In this document: in pieces, positions 1 through 8,577 of the stretch
How positions within the stretch are numbered: the first letter of the stretch is position 1
How the letters are laid out: each line of letters opens with the position of its first letter
Assembly (NCBI RefSeq): GCF_019710745.1
Contig: NZ_JAHKJW010000012.1
Location: forward strand, 1-32,133
Source of the DNA: Streptomyces beigongshangae
Lineage (GTDB): Bacteria > Actinomycetota > Actinomycetes > Streptomycetales > Streptomycetaceae
Direction: 5' to 3'
Length of the DNA: 32,133 nt
Made by a program: the position numbers and the translations under genes
Notes under the pieces: generated by a model
The model's input: only the letters and a program-made list of their open reading frames with translations
Told to the model about the DNA's origin: nothing
Databases searched by the model: none

Positions 1-342
1 CTCGAAGCGGTGGCCCTGCGGCGGGCCGCCGGCGCCACGCCGCCCGACCGGCGGCTGGCGGCCGTCGTCACGGCCCTCGCCGCGGGCCGGACCGTCGCCT
101 CGACGGCCGACGCGGTGGGCTGGAGCGAACGGCAGCTGCACCGGCGGGCGCTGGCGGCGTTCGGGTACGGACCCAAGACCCTGGCCCGCGTCCTGAGGCT
201 GCAACGGGCGTTGTCGCTGGCGCGAGCCGGGACGCCCGCGGCGAAGACCGCCGCGGCAACGGGCTACGCGGACCAGGCCCACCTGACCCGGGAGGTACGG
301 GCCCTGACGGGGTCACCACTGGGGGCGCTGCTCCGCCGTTGA
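1..342 (+). CDS. AraC-family transcriptional regulator, C-terminal part (5' truncated by window)
   Basis: The frame is open from the first base, so the gene begins upstream; a GTG at 10 is in frame but is probably internal. The visible 113 residues hold the double helix-turn-helix DNA-binding domain of AraC/XylS proteins: a first helix pair around [18 protein letters not shown], then the second segment with [17 protein letters not shown], which matches the usual GF.D.SHF.R.FK..G signature. The ligand-binding N-terminus is not visible, so the effector cannot be named. The gene converges on the VOC-protein gene, a common arrangement in Streptomyces, but no functional link is shown by the sequence. 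The short downstream region carries degenerate tandem repeats. The family call is firm; the target genes are unknown. Confidence 0.85.
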   Translation, partial: LEAVALRRAAGATPPDRRLAAVVTALAAGRTVASTADAVGWSERQLHRRALAAFGYGPKTLARVLRLQRALSLARAGTPAAKTAAATGYADQAHLTREVRALTGSPLGALLRR

Positions 343-397
343 CGTGCTCCCGTGAGGGGCGCGGGGAGCCACGCGGGCAACCCACCACGATCCGCGC

Positions 398-462
398 CTT
401 CACACGGCGCGGGTGTCACACGGTGCGGGCGGGTGTCGCACGGTGCGGGCGTCACGCGGTGT
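398..462. repeat. Degenerate ~16-nt tandem repeat between convergent genes
   Basis: Three to four copies of a unit close to CACACGGTGCGGGCGT lie between the AraC-type gene and the VOC gene and run into the 3' end of the latter. The copies differ by a few substitutions and one 4-nt insertion. No stable hairpin with a U tract is apparent, so this may act only as spacer or be slippage-derived. Confidence 0.6.
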
Positions 463-874
463 CGAGGTGGGCGAAGAGGTCGACGCCGTTGCCGTCGGGG
501 TCGTGGACGACCGCGTACCGCATGCCCCAGGGCGCGTCGAACGGCTCGAGTTCCGCCCCGTATCCCGAGGCCGTCAGCTCCCCGTACAGGGCGTCCACGT
601 CCGCCGGACCGTCGCACAGGAAGGCCAGCCCGATCCGCCCCCCGCCCACCGGCGGCCGCCACCCCGGGTGGAACGAGCGGACGGTGTCCTCGGTGTCGAG
701 CGCGAGCCGCAGACCGCCGGGCAGCTCCGCCTCGACGTGCGGCGCGCTCCCGGCCCCCTCGGGGAACACGAGCCCGAGACGGCGGTAGAAGGCGAGGGAG
801 GCGGCCATGTCGGAGACGACGAGACCGATGAGATCGAAGCGCGGAGTCGTTCGCGCAGCCGTTCGTGAAGTCAT
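452..874 (-). CDS. VOC-superfamily (glyoxalase/bleomycin-resistance fold) protein
   Basis: This 140-residue protein is the usual size for a single-domain vicinal-oxygen-chelate protein. The pattern is typical: an N-terminal strand FDLIGLVVSDMAASLAFYRRLGL and a C-terminal half ending in YAVVHDPDGNGVDLFAHL, where the final strand carries the conserved DPDGN..DLF motif. Family members either bind metal and catalyse dioxygenase or glyoxalase chemistry, or sequester toxic compounds; the substrate cannot be read here. It is probably cytoplasmic, with no signal peptide. The ATG at 874 has no good ribosome-binding site, but a TACGGT box lies six bases upstream, so the mRNA may be leaderless. The neighbouring convergent AraC-type gene may be its regulator, which is inference only. 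Confidence 0.85.
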   Translation of the reverse strand: MTSRTAARTTPRFDLIGLVVSDMAASLAFYRRLGLVFPEGAGSAPHVEAELPGGLRLALDTEDTVRSFHPGWRPPVGGGRIGLAFLCDGPADVDALYGELTASGYGAELEPFDAPWGMRYAVVHDPDGNGVDLFAHLDTA

Positions 875-880
875 GGGACC

Positions 881-886
881 ACCGTA
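881..886 (-). promoter_or_regulatory. Candidate -10 box for a leaderless VOC transcript
   Basis: TACGGT on the minus strand ends six bases before the ATG at 874. This puts the expected transcription start at or next to the start codon. The -35 region (about AAGACC) is weak. The inference rests on the -10 spacing and the missing Shine-Dalgarno sequence. Confidence 0.4.
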
Positions 887-964
887 GGGACGGTGCGGAA
901 CGCGGGTCTTGAACGAATCGGACGTCCGTACGCGGTGGAAACCCTCAGCTGCCGGGCGGCCGGG

Positions 965-975
965 CGAAAGTTTCG
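965..975. promoter_or_regulatory. LacI-type operator candidate CGAAAGTTTCG upstream of the ThuA gene
   Basis: A perfect odd-centred palindrome, CGAAA-G-TTTCG, lies about 49 bases before the ThuA-domain gene. The identical 11-mer recurs at 2804-2814 upstream of the LacI-family gene. GAAA(C/G)TTTC boxes are known upstream of some Streptomyces sugar-utilisation genes and fit LacI-family recognition. Confidence 0.65.
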
Positions 976-1009
976 GATGCCGTCGCCGCCCCGGCCCCCG
1001 CCCGCGCCA

Positions 1010-1015
1010 TAGGGT
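1010..1015 (+). promoter_or_regulatory. Candidate -10 box (TAGGGT) of the ThuA gene
   Basis: TAGGGT fits the TAnnnT -10 pattern of principal-sigma promoters in Streptomyces and lies eight bases before the ATG. The transcript would therefore have almost no leader. No convincing -35 box is seen at the right distance, so the promoter may depend on an activator or be weak. Confidence 0.4.
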
Positions 1016-1023
1016 CGGACCTC

Positions 1024-1692
1024 ATGGCAGCACAGCGCCCCGCACCCCGCGTCCTCGTCCACACCCGCACCACGGACTACCGCCACGCGTCCATCCCGTA
1101 CGGCATCGCCGCCGTACGGTCCCTCGGGGCCGCGCACGGCTTCACCGTCCACGCGACGGAGGACCCCGGCGTCTTCGAGGCCCCCCTCGACCCGTACGCG
1201 GCCGTCGTCTTCCTCTCCACCAGCGGCGACGTCCTGACCCCCGCGGGCCGGGAGCACCTGGCCGCGTACATCGATGCGGGCGGCGGCTTCGCCGGGGTGC
1301 ACGCGGCCGCCTGCACGGAGTACGGCTGGCCCTACTACGGAGAGATGCTCGGCGCCCGTTTCGCCCGCCACCCCGACCACCAGCCGGGCCGGGCGGTGGT
1401 GGAGGACCGCGGCCATCCCGCCACGCACCACCTGCCCGCGGTCTGGGAGTTCACGGACGAGTGGTACGACTTCCGGGCGAACCCGCGGGGTTCGGTACGC
1501 GTGCTGGTCTCGGCCGACGAATCCTCGTACGAGGGCGGCGGGATGGGGGCGGACCACCCGCTCGCCTGGTGCCGCGCACAGGGCGGGGGCCGGGTCTTCT
1601 ACACGGCGCTGGGCCACGCGCCGGAGGCGTACGAGGACCCGGACTTCCGCGGGCACCTGCTGGGCGGCATCACCTGGGCGGCCGCCCTCTGA
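1024..1692 (+). CDS. ThuA-domain protein
   Basis: This 222-residue protein covers a whole ThuA domain, a class I glutamine-amidotransferase-like fold found in sugar-utilisation loci. Typical segments are VLVHTRTTDYRHASIPYGI near the start, the GGGFAGVHAA turn near residues 88-97, YYGEMLGARFARHPDHQPGR, and the closing GRVFYTALGHAPEAYEDPDF. The biochemical activity of the family is poorly defined; members are linked to trehalose and other glycan use. There is no signal peptide, so it is probably cytoplasmic. The gene converges on a LacI-type regulator, and both carry the same operator candidate upstream, which suggests co-regulation by a sugar signal. The ATG at 1024 is preferred because a -10 box lies just upstream and the protein starts at the normal family position. 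Confidence 0.88.
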   Translation: MAAQRPAPRVLVHTRTTDYRHASIPYGIAAVRSLGAAHGFTVHATEDPGVFEAPLDPYAAVVFLSTSGDVLTPAGREHLAAYIDAGGGFAGVHAAACTEYGWPYYGEMLGARFARHPDHQPGRAVVEDRGHPATHHLPAVWEFTDEWYDFRANPRGSVRVLVSADESSYEGGGMGADHPLAWCRAQGGGRVFYTALGHAPEAYEDPDFRGHLLGGITWAAAL

Positions 1693-1700
1693 CCGCGCGC

Positions 1701-1743
1701 CCGGTCACCGCCCGGCTCGACCCCGGTCACCGCCCGGCTCGAC
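1701..1743. repeat. Direct repeat, two 21-nt copies
   Basis: Two identical 21-base copies (1701-1721 and 1723-1743) are separated by one base. They lie just after the ThuA stop codon. The second copy contains the stop codon and the last codons of the LacI-type gene, so the duplication may have set the present end of that reading frame. Confidence 0.85.
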
Positions 1744-2767
1744 GCGCCGCGGTGCTGGACCGCACGACCAGGCGCGTGGACAGCTCCGTCCGGATCCCCT
1801 CGGGCCGCTCCCCGGCCATCATCCGCACCAGCAGGCGTGTCGCCGTGGCGGCCATCTCCGCCAGGGGCTGGCGGACGGTCGTCAGGGGAGGCGAGGCCCA
1901 GTGCGCCCCGGGCAGGTCGTCGAAGCCGACCACACTGACGTCGTCCGGCACGGACACCCCCCGCCCGGCCAGCGCACGGTACGCACCGAGCGCCATCCGG
2001 TCGGAGCAGACGAAGACGGCCGTGGGCGGCTCCGGCAGATCGAGCAGCTCCAGCATCCCGCGGTGCGCGGAGACCTCGTCGAAGCCGCCGTACCGCACGT
2101 ACTCGGTGCGATGGCGCAGCCCGGCCGCCGCCAGCGCGGACCGGTAGCCGGCGAGACGCGCGTTGCTGCACATCCTGCGGCGGTGGCCCGCGACGACGGC
2201 GATGCGCTCGTGGCCGAGCGAGAGCAGGTGCTCGGTGGCGGTCACCCCGCCGTGCCAGTTGGCGGCGCCGACCGAGACGACCCCGGGCGGCGGTTCGAGC
2301 ACCGGGTCGATGAGTACGAACGGGATGCGGTGCTGGTCCAGCCAGGCGTACTGGGACGGGGTCGGCTCGGCGAGGTGGAACAGCACCCCGGAGGAGCCGC
2401 GGGCGGAGAGCTTGTCCAGCCAGTCACGCACCGGGCGGCCGCCGCGGGTCCGGGACAGGCCCGCCGAGACCACGACCTCCAGGCCCGCGTCGTGCGCCGC
2501 CTCCTCCGCCCCGTGCAGGACGGCGCCCGACCAGGAGCTGTCCAGCGAGTGCACGACGAGGTCGACCAGGCCGGGCGGCCTCACCGTGTCGAACCGTGGC
2601 CTGCGTACGTAGCCGAGCCGGTCGAGCGCCTCCGTGACCCGGCGGCGGGTCTCCGGTGCCACGTCCTCGCGGCCGTTGACCACCTTCGAGGCGGTGGGCA
2701 CGGACACCCCCGCCTCGCGGGCGACGACCGCGAGGGTCGGCCCCGCCGCGCTCCCGGTACGCACCAT
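1727..2767 (-). CDS. LacI-family transcriptional regulator
   Basis: This is a full-length 346-residue LacI/GalR regulator. Residues about 10-57 form the N-terminal helix-turn-helix and hinge helix (TLAVVAREAGVSVPTASKVVNG, then RVTEALDRLGY). The periplasmic-binding-protein-like effector domain follows, with GVLFHL, FVLIDP, VFVCSDRMALGAYRAL, and the typical end DVSVVGFDDLP...SPPLTTVRQPL. Members repress sugar-catabolic genes and are released by a sugar ligand; the ligand is not evident here. Two operator-like palindromes lie upstream, which points to autoregulation. One of them is repeated before the convergent ThuA gene. An aldo/keto reductase gene lies upstream on the same strand, 181 bases away. 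Confidence 0.93.
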   Translation of the reverse strand: MVRTGSAAGPTLAVVAREAGVSVPTASKVVNGREDVAPETRRRVTEALDRLGYVRRPRFDTVRPPGLVDLVVHSLDSSWSGAVLHGAEEAAHDAGLEVVVSAGLSRTRGGRPVRDWLDKLSARGSSGVLFHLAEPTPSQYAWLDQHRIPFVLIDPVLEPPPGVVSVGAANWHGGVTATEHLLSLGHERIAVVAGHRRRMCSNARLAGYRSALAAAGLRHRTEYVRYGGFDEVSAHRGMLELLDLPEPPTAVFVCSDRMALGAYRALAGRGVSVPDDVSVVGFDDLPGAHWASPPLTTVRQPLAEMAATATRLLVRMMAGERPEGIRTELSTRLVVRSSTAARRAGR

Positions 2768-2803
2768 GGAAGCCCACCTCTCCGGCCCCGTCCCGAGGGC
2801 CCG

Positions 2804-2814
2804 CGAAAGTTTCG
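2804..2814. promoter_or_regulatory. LacI-type operator candidate CGAAAGTTTCG upstream of the regulator gene
   Basis: This is the same 11-base palindrome as at 965-975, about 37 bases upstream of the LacI-family start codon. Sharing it between the regulator and the ThuA gene supports autoregulation plus control of the ThuA gene. Confidence 0.65.
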
Positions 2815-2817
2815 GGT

Positions 2818-2831
2818 AGAAAGCGCTTCCT
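2818..2831. promoter_or_regulatory. Second near-palindrome AGAAAGCGCTTCCT
   Basis: This 14-base near-perfect palindrome has a central AAGCGCTT and one mismatched pair. It resembles classic LacI/GalR operators, with the central CG dyad read by the hinge helix. It sits just upstream of the CGAAAGTTTCG site, so the regulator gene has two adjacent candidate sites. Either this protein or another LacI-family member could bind it. Confidence 0.55.
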
Positions 2832-2838
2832 ACAGTAA

Positions 2839-3923
<1,085 letters not shown>

Positions 3924-4135
3924 TGCTCTTCTCCTTCGCACGGGTCGCCTGTGGGCGAGAGTCGAACGGTCATTCTCCGGCCGGGGAGCCGCCGGGGACA
4001 GCAGGTCGCGCCGTGCTTCCCCGGCCGTGTCGCCGTCCGTCCCGCCGCGAGCGGACCGGCTGCGCCCGGTCCCTCCGGGGACGGGCCGGCGGAGGACCGG
4101 CGGAGGGAGCCGGGGGACCGGGAGGCCGCGGAGCG

Positions 4136-5233
4136 CTACCGCGCCTCGCGGCGCCGCGCGGTCTCCGCGGTCTTCGGCGTCTCTGCCGTCTCCGGCGTTT
4201 CCGCGGTCCTCGGCGCCCCGGCGGTCCTCGGCGTTCCCGCACTCCTGGCCGTTCCCGCACTCCTGGTCGTCCCCGTGGTTCCCACGGTCCCCGCGATCTC
4301 TGCGATCACCTCCGGCCCCACCCGGCAGCACCCTCCGATCAGCCGTGCTCCCGCCCTCTCCCAGGCGGTGACCTGGCCGGGGGCGAACGTGGCGCGGCCG
4401 CTCCAGGCACGCGCCCCCGCGTCCCAGGTCTCGCCGCTGTTCGGATAGACGACCACCGGCTTGCCGGTGACGCGCGCGGCGGTCGCCACCGCCGCCTCCA
4501 CGTCCTGCGGCGCGCAGCAGTTCACCCCGACCGCGATCACCTCGTCCGCGTCGGCGGCCACCGCGAAGGCGTCCTCCAGCGGCTGACCGGCCCGCGTGCG
4601 GCCGCCGGCGACGCTGTACGACAGCCACGCCGGTACGCCCAGCCCGCGCACCGCTGCCAGCAGTGCCCGCGCCTCGTCGGTGTCCGGCACGGTCTCCAGG
4701 GCCAGGACGTCGGGCCCCGCCGCGGCCAGCACCTCCATCCGGGGGCGGTGGAAGCGCTCCAGCCCGGCCACGTCCAGCCCGTACCGGCCCCGGTACTCGG
4801 AGCCGTCCGCGAGCATCGCCCCGTACGGGCCCACCGACGCCGCCACCCACAGCGGTCCGCGGACGCCCTCCGCCCCGGCCCGCCGGGCCGCCTCCCGCGC
4901 CAGTGCGACGCTCGTCCCGAGGAGTTCGGCCGCGCGTGCCCTCGGGACGCCGCGCCGGGCGAAGCCCTCGAAGGTCGCCTGGTAGCTGGAGGTGATCACC
5001 ACGTTCGCGCCGGCCCGGAAGTAGGCGAGGTGCGCCTCGGTGATCGCCTCCGGCCGCTCCAGGAGCAGCCGCGCCGACCACAGTTCGTCGCTCAGGTCGT
5101 GCCCGGCCGCCCGGAGCTGGTTGGACAGGCCGCCGTCCAGGACGACCGGGCCGGCGGCGAGGGCTTCTCCGAGGGAGCGGGGGGCGTCTCCGGAGGCGTA
5201 CGGAGGGAAGGGGCCAGGACGGTTGCCGGTCAT
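4136..5233 (-). CDS. mmuM: Homocysteine S-methyltransferase (MmuM-like)
   Basis: The 365-residue protein matches the zinc-dependent homocysteine S-methyltransferases that use S-methylmethionine or S-adenosylmethionine as methyl donor to make methionine. Seen are the opening [11 protein letters not shown], the VITSSYQAT strand, [11 protein letters not shown], the first zinc-ligand motif GVNCC (C239 region) and the second, GGCCRVGP (C302/C303). The catalytic domain ends near residue 315. The last ~50 residues are an odd low-complexity tail built from short T-x-x-S/T-A-G and A-E-T-P-like repeats, encoded by degenerate 9-nt repeats; it is not part of the family fold. The start at 5233 is normal for the family. 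The gene is probably cytoplasmic and monocistronic or loosely co-transcribed with the downstream reductase. Confidence 0.9.
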   Translation of the reverse strand: MTGNRPGPFPPYASGDAPRSLGEALAAGPVVLDGGLSNQLRAAGHDLSDELWSARLLLERPEAITEAHLAYFRAGANVVITSSYQATFEGFARRGVPRARAAELLGTSVALAREAARRAGAEGVRGPLWVAASVGPYGAMLADGSEYRGRYGLDVAGLERFHRPRMEVLAAAGPDVLALETVPDTDEARALLAAVRGLGVPAWLSYSVAGGRTRAGQPLEDAFAVAADADEVIAVGVNCCAPQDVEAAVATAARVTGKPVVVYPNSGETWDAGARAWSGRATFAPGQVTAWERAGARLIGGCCRVGPEVIAEIAGTVGTTGTTRSAGTARSAGTPRTAGAPRTAETPETAETPKTAETARRREAR

Positions 5234-5357
5234 GCGACGACGCTAACCGAAGCGCCCCGGCGACACTTCCCGAAGCACCCCGGCGCCACTCCTCGGCGCA
5301 CTCCCCGGTGCGGACCGGTGCGCGGACCGGCCCGCGCACCGATTCGCCCCCGACCCG

Positions 5358-5386
5358 TTGACCTCCCTGTAACACGCCCTTACCTT
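5358..5386 (+). promoter_or_regulatory. Principal-sigma promoter of the GH43 gene
   Basis: TTGACC (5358-5363) and TACCTT (5381-5386) are spaced exactly 17 bases apart, a textbook HrdB-type promoter. Transcription would start near 5393, giving a leader of about 77 bases that contains an inverted repeat. Confidence 0.75.
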
Positions 5387-5387
5387 T

Positions 5388-5425
5388 TCGGCGTTCGCAA
5401 TGACAGATGCTGTGCGAAATGCCGA
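5388..5425. promoter_or_regulatory. Inverted repeat at the transcription start of the GH43 gene
   Basis: The arms TCGGC-g-TTCGCA (5388-5399) and TGCGAA-at-GCCGA (5413-5425) are complementary apart from one small bulge, with a 13-base spacer. The repeat directly follows the -10 box, so it could be a repressor operator or a 5' mRNA hairpin. The matching regulator is not identified. Confidence 0.55.
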
Positions 5426-5469
5426 ACAATTCTGTTGGTTTTTGTGTCCCCCGAAGGAGCGTGCCCGAG

Positions 5470-6879
5470 ATGAGACGTGCGTACGCGTTACTCCTCGCCC
5501 TCTGCCTGGCCCTGGCGGGCGCGCTCGTCGCCGCCGGACCGGTCCAGGCGGCGCCCCAGACCATCGCCAACGGCACGCAGTTCACCGCTGCCGGCGGCGG
5601 TCCGGTGCACGCCCACGGCGGCGGGGTCCTCAAGGTCGGCTCGTACTACTACTGGTTCGGCGAGAACCGGAACCCCGACAACACCTTCCACTCCGTGGAC
5701 GTCTACCGTTCCACCGACCTGAAGAACTGGGAGTTCCGCAACCAGGTCCTGACCGAGGCGAGCCACCCGGAGCTGGCGACCGCCAACATCGAGCGGCCCA
5801 AGGTCATGTACAACGCGTCCACCGGCAGGTTCGTGATGTGGATGCACAAGGAGAACGGCGTCGACTACGGGGAGGCCCGCGCGGCGGTGGCCGTGTCCGG
5901 CACCGTCGACGGCGCCTACACCTGGCAGGGCAGCTTCCGGCCGCTGGGCACGCACATGTCCCGCGACATCACGGTGTTCACCGACACGGACGGCGCCGGG
6001 TACATGGTCTCGGCCGCCCGCGAGAACTACGACCTGCACATCTACCGGCTGACGGCCGACTACACCGGGGTCGCCGCCCTGGTCGCGGACCCCTGGCACG
6101 GCGGCCACCGCGAGGCCCCGGCACTCTTCAAGCGGGGCGGCGTCTACTTCATGCTGACGTCCGGGGCGACCGGCTGGAACCCCAACCAGCAGCAGTACGC
6201 CACGGCGACGTCCCCCGCGGGTCCCTGGACGGCGATGAAGAACGTGGGCGACTCCACGGCGTACGGCTCGCAGACCGCCTTCGTCCTGCCCGTGCAGGGG
6301 AGCTCGGGCACCTCCTACCTCTACCTGGGCGACCGCTGGGGCAACTCCTTCGGCGGCACGGTGAACGACTCCCGCTACGTCTGGCTGCCGCTGGCCTTCC
6401 CGACCTCGACCACGATGTCCATGTCCTGGTCGCCGGAGGTCACCGTCGACACGGCCGCCGGGACCGTCTCCGGGACGAGCGCCACGTACCACTCGCTGGT
6501 CGCCCGCCATTCCTCCAGGTGCGCCGACGTCACCGGCCAGTCGCTGTGGGCGGGCGCCCAGATCAAGCAGTACGCCTGCAACGGCGGCACCAACCAGAAG
6601 TACTGGTTCAAGCCGGTCGGCGGCTACTACCAGCTGGTGGCTCGGGGCAGTTCCCTGTGTGTGCGGGAGAACGCCGCCACCGTGACGCAGGAGAACTGCA
6701 ACGCCTCGGCCACCGCCCAGCAGTGGTCGCTCACCACCACCGGCTCCTACGTGACCATCACGTCCCGTGCGACCGGCGAGTGCCTGGACGTGAACGGCGC
6801 GTCCACGGCGGACTCGGCCGCGGTGATCACGTACGCCTGCAACGGGGCCACCAACCAGCAGTGGACCAGGTCGGCATGA
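5470..6879 (+). CDS. Secreted GH43 glycosidase with C-terminal ricin/CBM13 domain; likely exo-beta-1,3-galactanase
   Basis: The 469-residue protein begins with a Sec signal peptide (residues 1 to about 28, ending PVQA). A five-bladed beta-propeller GH43 domain follows, opening with [20 protein letters not shown]108 (in ERPKV), E215 (in HREAPALF) and Q268 (in YGSQTAF) have nearly the same spacing as the E102/E208/Q263 active-site set of fungal Pc1,3Gal43A. This suggests subfamily 24, where Gln replaces the usual Asp base. Residues about 340-469 form a beta-trefoil carbohydrate-binding domain with QxW-type repeats (AQQW, NQQW). It would release galactose from arabinogalactan-type beta-1,3-galactan outside the cell. 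ATG 5470 follows GAAGGAG at 5453-5459; the upstream in-frame ATG at 5407 would bury the signal peptide. Other GH43 specificities remain possible. Confidence 0.87.
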   Translation: MRRAYALLLALCLALAGALVAAGPVQAAPQTIANGTQFTAAGGGPVHAHGGGVLKVGSYYYWFGENRNPDNTFHSVDVYRSTDLKNWEFRNQVLTEASHPELATANIERPKVMYNASTGRFVMWMHKENGVDYGEARAAVAVSGTVDGAYTWQGSFRPLGTHMSRDITVFTDTDGAGYMVSAARENYDLHIYRLTADYTGVAALVADPWHGGHREAPALFKRGGVYFMLTSGATGWNPNQQQYATATSPAGPWTAMKNVGDSTAYGSQTAFVLPVQGSSGTSYLYLGDRWGNSFGGTVNDSRYVWLPLAFPTSTTMSMSWSPEVTVDTAAGTVSGTSATYHSLVARHSSRCADVTGQSLWAGAQIKQYACNGGTNQKYWFKPVGGYYQLVARGSSLCVRENAATVTQENCNASATAQQWSLTTTGSYVTITSRATGECLDVNGASTADSAAVITYACNGATNQQWTRSA

Positions 6880-6950
6880 GGGCCGGCACGGGAAAGGCGA
6901 ACTTCTCGTCCGGGGCCTGGTGCCGGAGCGCCTGGTGAGGTGAGCTGGAC

Positions 6951-6992
6951 GCGCCTGGGGCGTCCCGACCGGAACCGGGGCGCCCCAGGTGC
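6951..6992 (+). terminator. Hairpin terminator after the GH43 gene
   Basis: Arms 6951-6962 and 6981-6992 form a 12-bp stem including one G-U pair, around an 18-base loop that can pair further within itself. It lies 70 bases after the stop codon. No U tract follows, which is usual in Streptomyces. Confidence 0.55.
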
Positions 6993-7151
6993 CTGCTCCG
7001 CGGCGATCGGCACGGTCGGCCCGGAGGAGGTGGCCGCCACCGGTCTGTCCGTCGGCTCCGACCGGTCCCGCCGGCGGAGGCACCCTGGTAGCGTTGGCGC
7101 TTTGGTGGGTATAAGACTCTGTGGACTCCGACCGGTGAGGACCCAGGAATC

Positions 7152-7601
7152 ATGGACATCCCCGGTAACAAGCGACTGGCCGCGGCCGTCGTGATGCGCA
7201 AGGGCCTGCTCCTCCTGGTGCGCCGCAGTGAGACCGAGCGGTTCCTGCCCCGGGTGTGGGGCGTGCCCTGCGGGAAGCTGGAGCCCGGCGAGCGTCCCGA
7301 GGACGGCGTGCTGCGGGAACTCAAGGAGGAGACCGGGCTGCTCGGCGAGGTCGTCCGGAAGGTCGGCGAATCGTCCTTCGTGAGCGAGTACCGCGGGCAG
7401 GAGATCAAGAACTGGCAGGAGAACTTCCTGGTCAGGCCGCTTTCCTCACAGATCACCCTCCCCGAGCCGGACCAGGCCCACCGCTGGCTGAGCCCGGACG
7501 AACTGCACACCGTCGACATCGACGCGTACAACCTGGACATCGTGCGCCAGGCCCTCGACCGCCAGGCCCTCGCCCCGTCGTTCGACCTCAGCGCCCTGTG
7601 A
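7152..7601 (+). CDS. NUDIX hydrolase
   Basis: The 149-residue protein is a single NUDIX domain. The Nudix box is complete at residues 41-63: G41-x5-E47-x7-R55-E56-L57-x-E59-E60-x-G62-L63. These residues bind Mg2+ and hydrolyse a nucleoside diphosphate linked to another moiety. The N-terminal strand KRLAAAVVMRKGLLLLVRRS and the C-terminal AHRWLSPDEL are usual for small cytoplasmic family members. The substrate (oxidised nucleotide, sugar nucleotide or similar) cannot be read from the sequence. The start at 7152 has an AGGA-type ribosome-binding site a few bases upstream. It is followed after 55 bases by the sirtuin gene on the same strand; a small hairpin lies between them. Co-transcription with an NAD-consuming enzyme is possible but not shown. 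Confidence 0.92.
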   Translation: MDIPGNKRLAAAVVMRKGLLLLVRRSETERFLPRVWGVPCGKLEPGERPEDGVLRELKEETGLLGEVVRKVGESSFVSEYRGQEIKNWQENFLVRPLSSQITLPEPDQAHRWLSPDELHTVDIDAYNLDIVRQALDRQALAPSFDLSAL

Positions 7602-7617
7602 GAGGCGCGCTCCGCGC

Positions 7618-7639
7618 CGTGCGGCCCATGAGCCGCACG
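7618..7639 (+). terminator. Short hairpin between the NUDIX and sirtuin genes
   Basis: The arms CGTGCGGC (7618-7625) and GCCGCACG (7632-7639) form a perfect 8-bp stem with a 6-base loop. It could be a weak terminator, or limit read-through into the sirtuin gene starting at 7657. Confidence 0.4.
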
Positions 7640-7656
7640 AGTCGTACCCTGGCGGC

Positions 7657-8577
7657 ATGCGCACCCGCCCCACCCTGAGCTGGACCCCCGCCGAAGACCT
7701 GCCCGCGGGCACCACGGACCCGGGACCGGTCGTCGACGCGCTGAGCGCCGGCGGTGTGCTGGTGCTGAGCGGGGCGGGCCTCTCCACGGAGTCGGGCATC
7801 CCCGACTACCGGGGCGAGGGCGGGAGCCTGAGCCGGCACACCCCGATGACCTACCAGGACTTCACCGCCGACGCCCGGCACCGGCGCCGGTACTGGGCGC
7901 GCAGCCACCTGGGCTGGCGCACCTTCGGCCGGGCCCGCCCCAACACCGGGCACCGGGCGGTGGCCGCGTTCGAACGGCACGGCCTGCTCTCGGGGGTGAT
8001 CACCCAGAACGTCGACGGCCTGCACCAGGCCGCCGGCAGCGACGGCGTGGTGGAACTCCACGGCAACCTGGGACGGGTCGTCTGCCTCTCCTGCGGTGCC
8101 GTCAGCACCCGCCGCGAACTCGCCCGGCGGCTGGCGGAGGCCAACGCGGACTTCCGGCCGGTGACCGCCGCGATGAACCCGGACGGCGACGCCGACCTCA
8201 CCGACGAACAGGTCGGCGACTTCCGCGTGGTGCCCTGCGCGGTCTGCGACGGCATCCTCAAACCGGACGTGGTGTTCTTCGGCGAGGCCGTCCCGCCGCA
8301 ACGGGTGGAGCACTGCCGCACGCTGGTCCGTGAGGCGTCCTCGCTGCTGGTCCTCGGCTCCTCCCTCACGGTGATGTCCGGGCTGCGGTTCGTCCGCCAG
8401 GCTGCCCAGGCCGGGAAACCGGTACTGATCGTCAACCGCGACGTGACCCGGGGCGACCAGTACGCCCGCACCCGGGTCGCGCTCCCGCTGGGAACGACCC
8501 TCACCACCGTCCGCGACCGGCTGGGCCTCCCCGCCGCCACGCCCCCGGAGGAGGGACAGGCCCTCACGAACCCCTGA
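7657..8577 (+). CDS. Sir2-family NAD-dependent protein deacylase (sirtuin)
   Basis: This is a 306-residue sirtuin. The NAD-binding GAG (39-41) lies in LSGAGLSTESGIPDYRG. TQNVDGLH spans 116-123 and the catalytic base is H135 in ELHGN. A zinc ribbon is complete with C143-x2-C146 and C194-x2-C197. The Rossmann part continues with FFGEAVP, VLGSSLTVMSGLRF and PVLIVNRD. It removes acyl groups from lysines using NAD, producing nicotinamide and O-acyl-ADP-ribose. It lacks the Ala/Tyr/Arg set that would clearly mark a class III desuccinylase, so the acyl preference is open. The last 14 bases overlap the 3' end of the convergent cupin-like gene, which could give antisense interference. A standalone catalytic sirtuin is more likely than a phage-defence Sir2, as no partner effector gene is adjacent. 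Confidence 0.93.
   Translation: MRTRPTLSWTPAEDLPAGTTDPGPVVDALSAGGVLVLSGAGLSTESGIPDYRGEGGSLSRHTPMTYQDFTADARHRRRYWARSHLGWRTFGRARPNTGHRAVAAFERHGLLSGVITQNVDGLHQAAGSDGVVELHGNLGRVVCLSCGAVSTRRELARRLAEANADFRPVTAAMNPDGDADLTDEQVGDFRVVPCAVCDGILKPDVVFFGEAVPPQRVEHCRTLVREASSLLVLGSSLTVMSGLRFVRQAAQAGKPVLIVNRDVTRGDQYARTRVALPLGTTLTTVRDRLGLPAATPPEEGQALTNP

Noticed and set aside
7657..8577. Sirtuin considered as part of a phage-defence system such as Thoeris or Sir2-HerA
   Set aside because: It is a standalone sirtuin with an intact zinc ribbon, and no TIR, HerA, Argonaute or other partner is adjacent.
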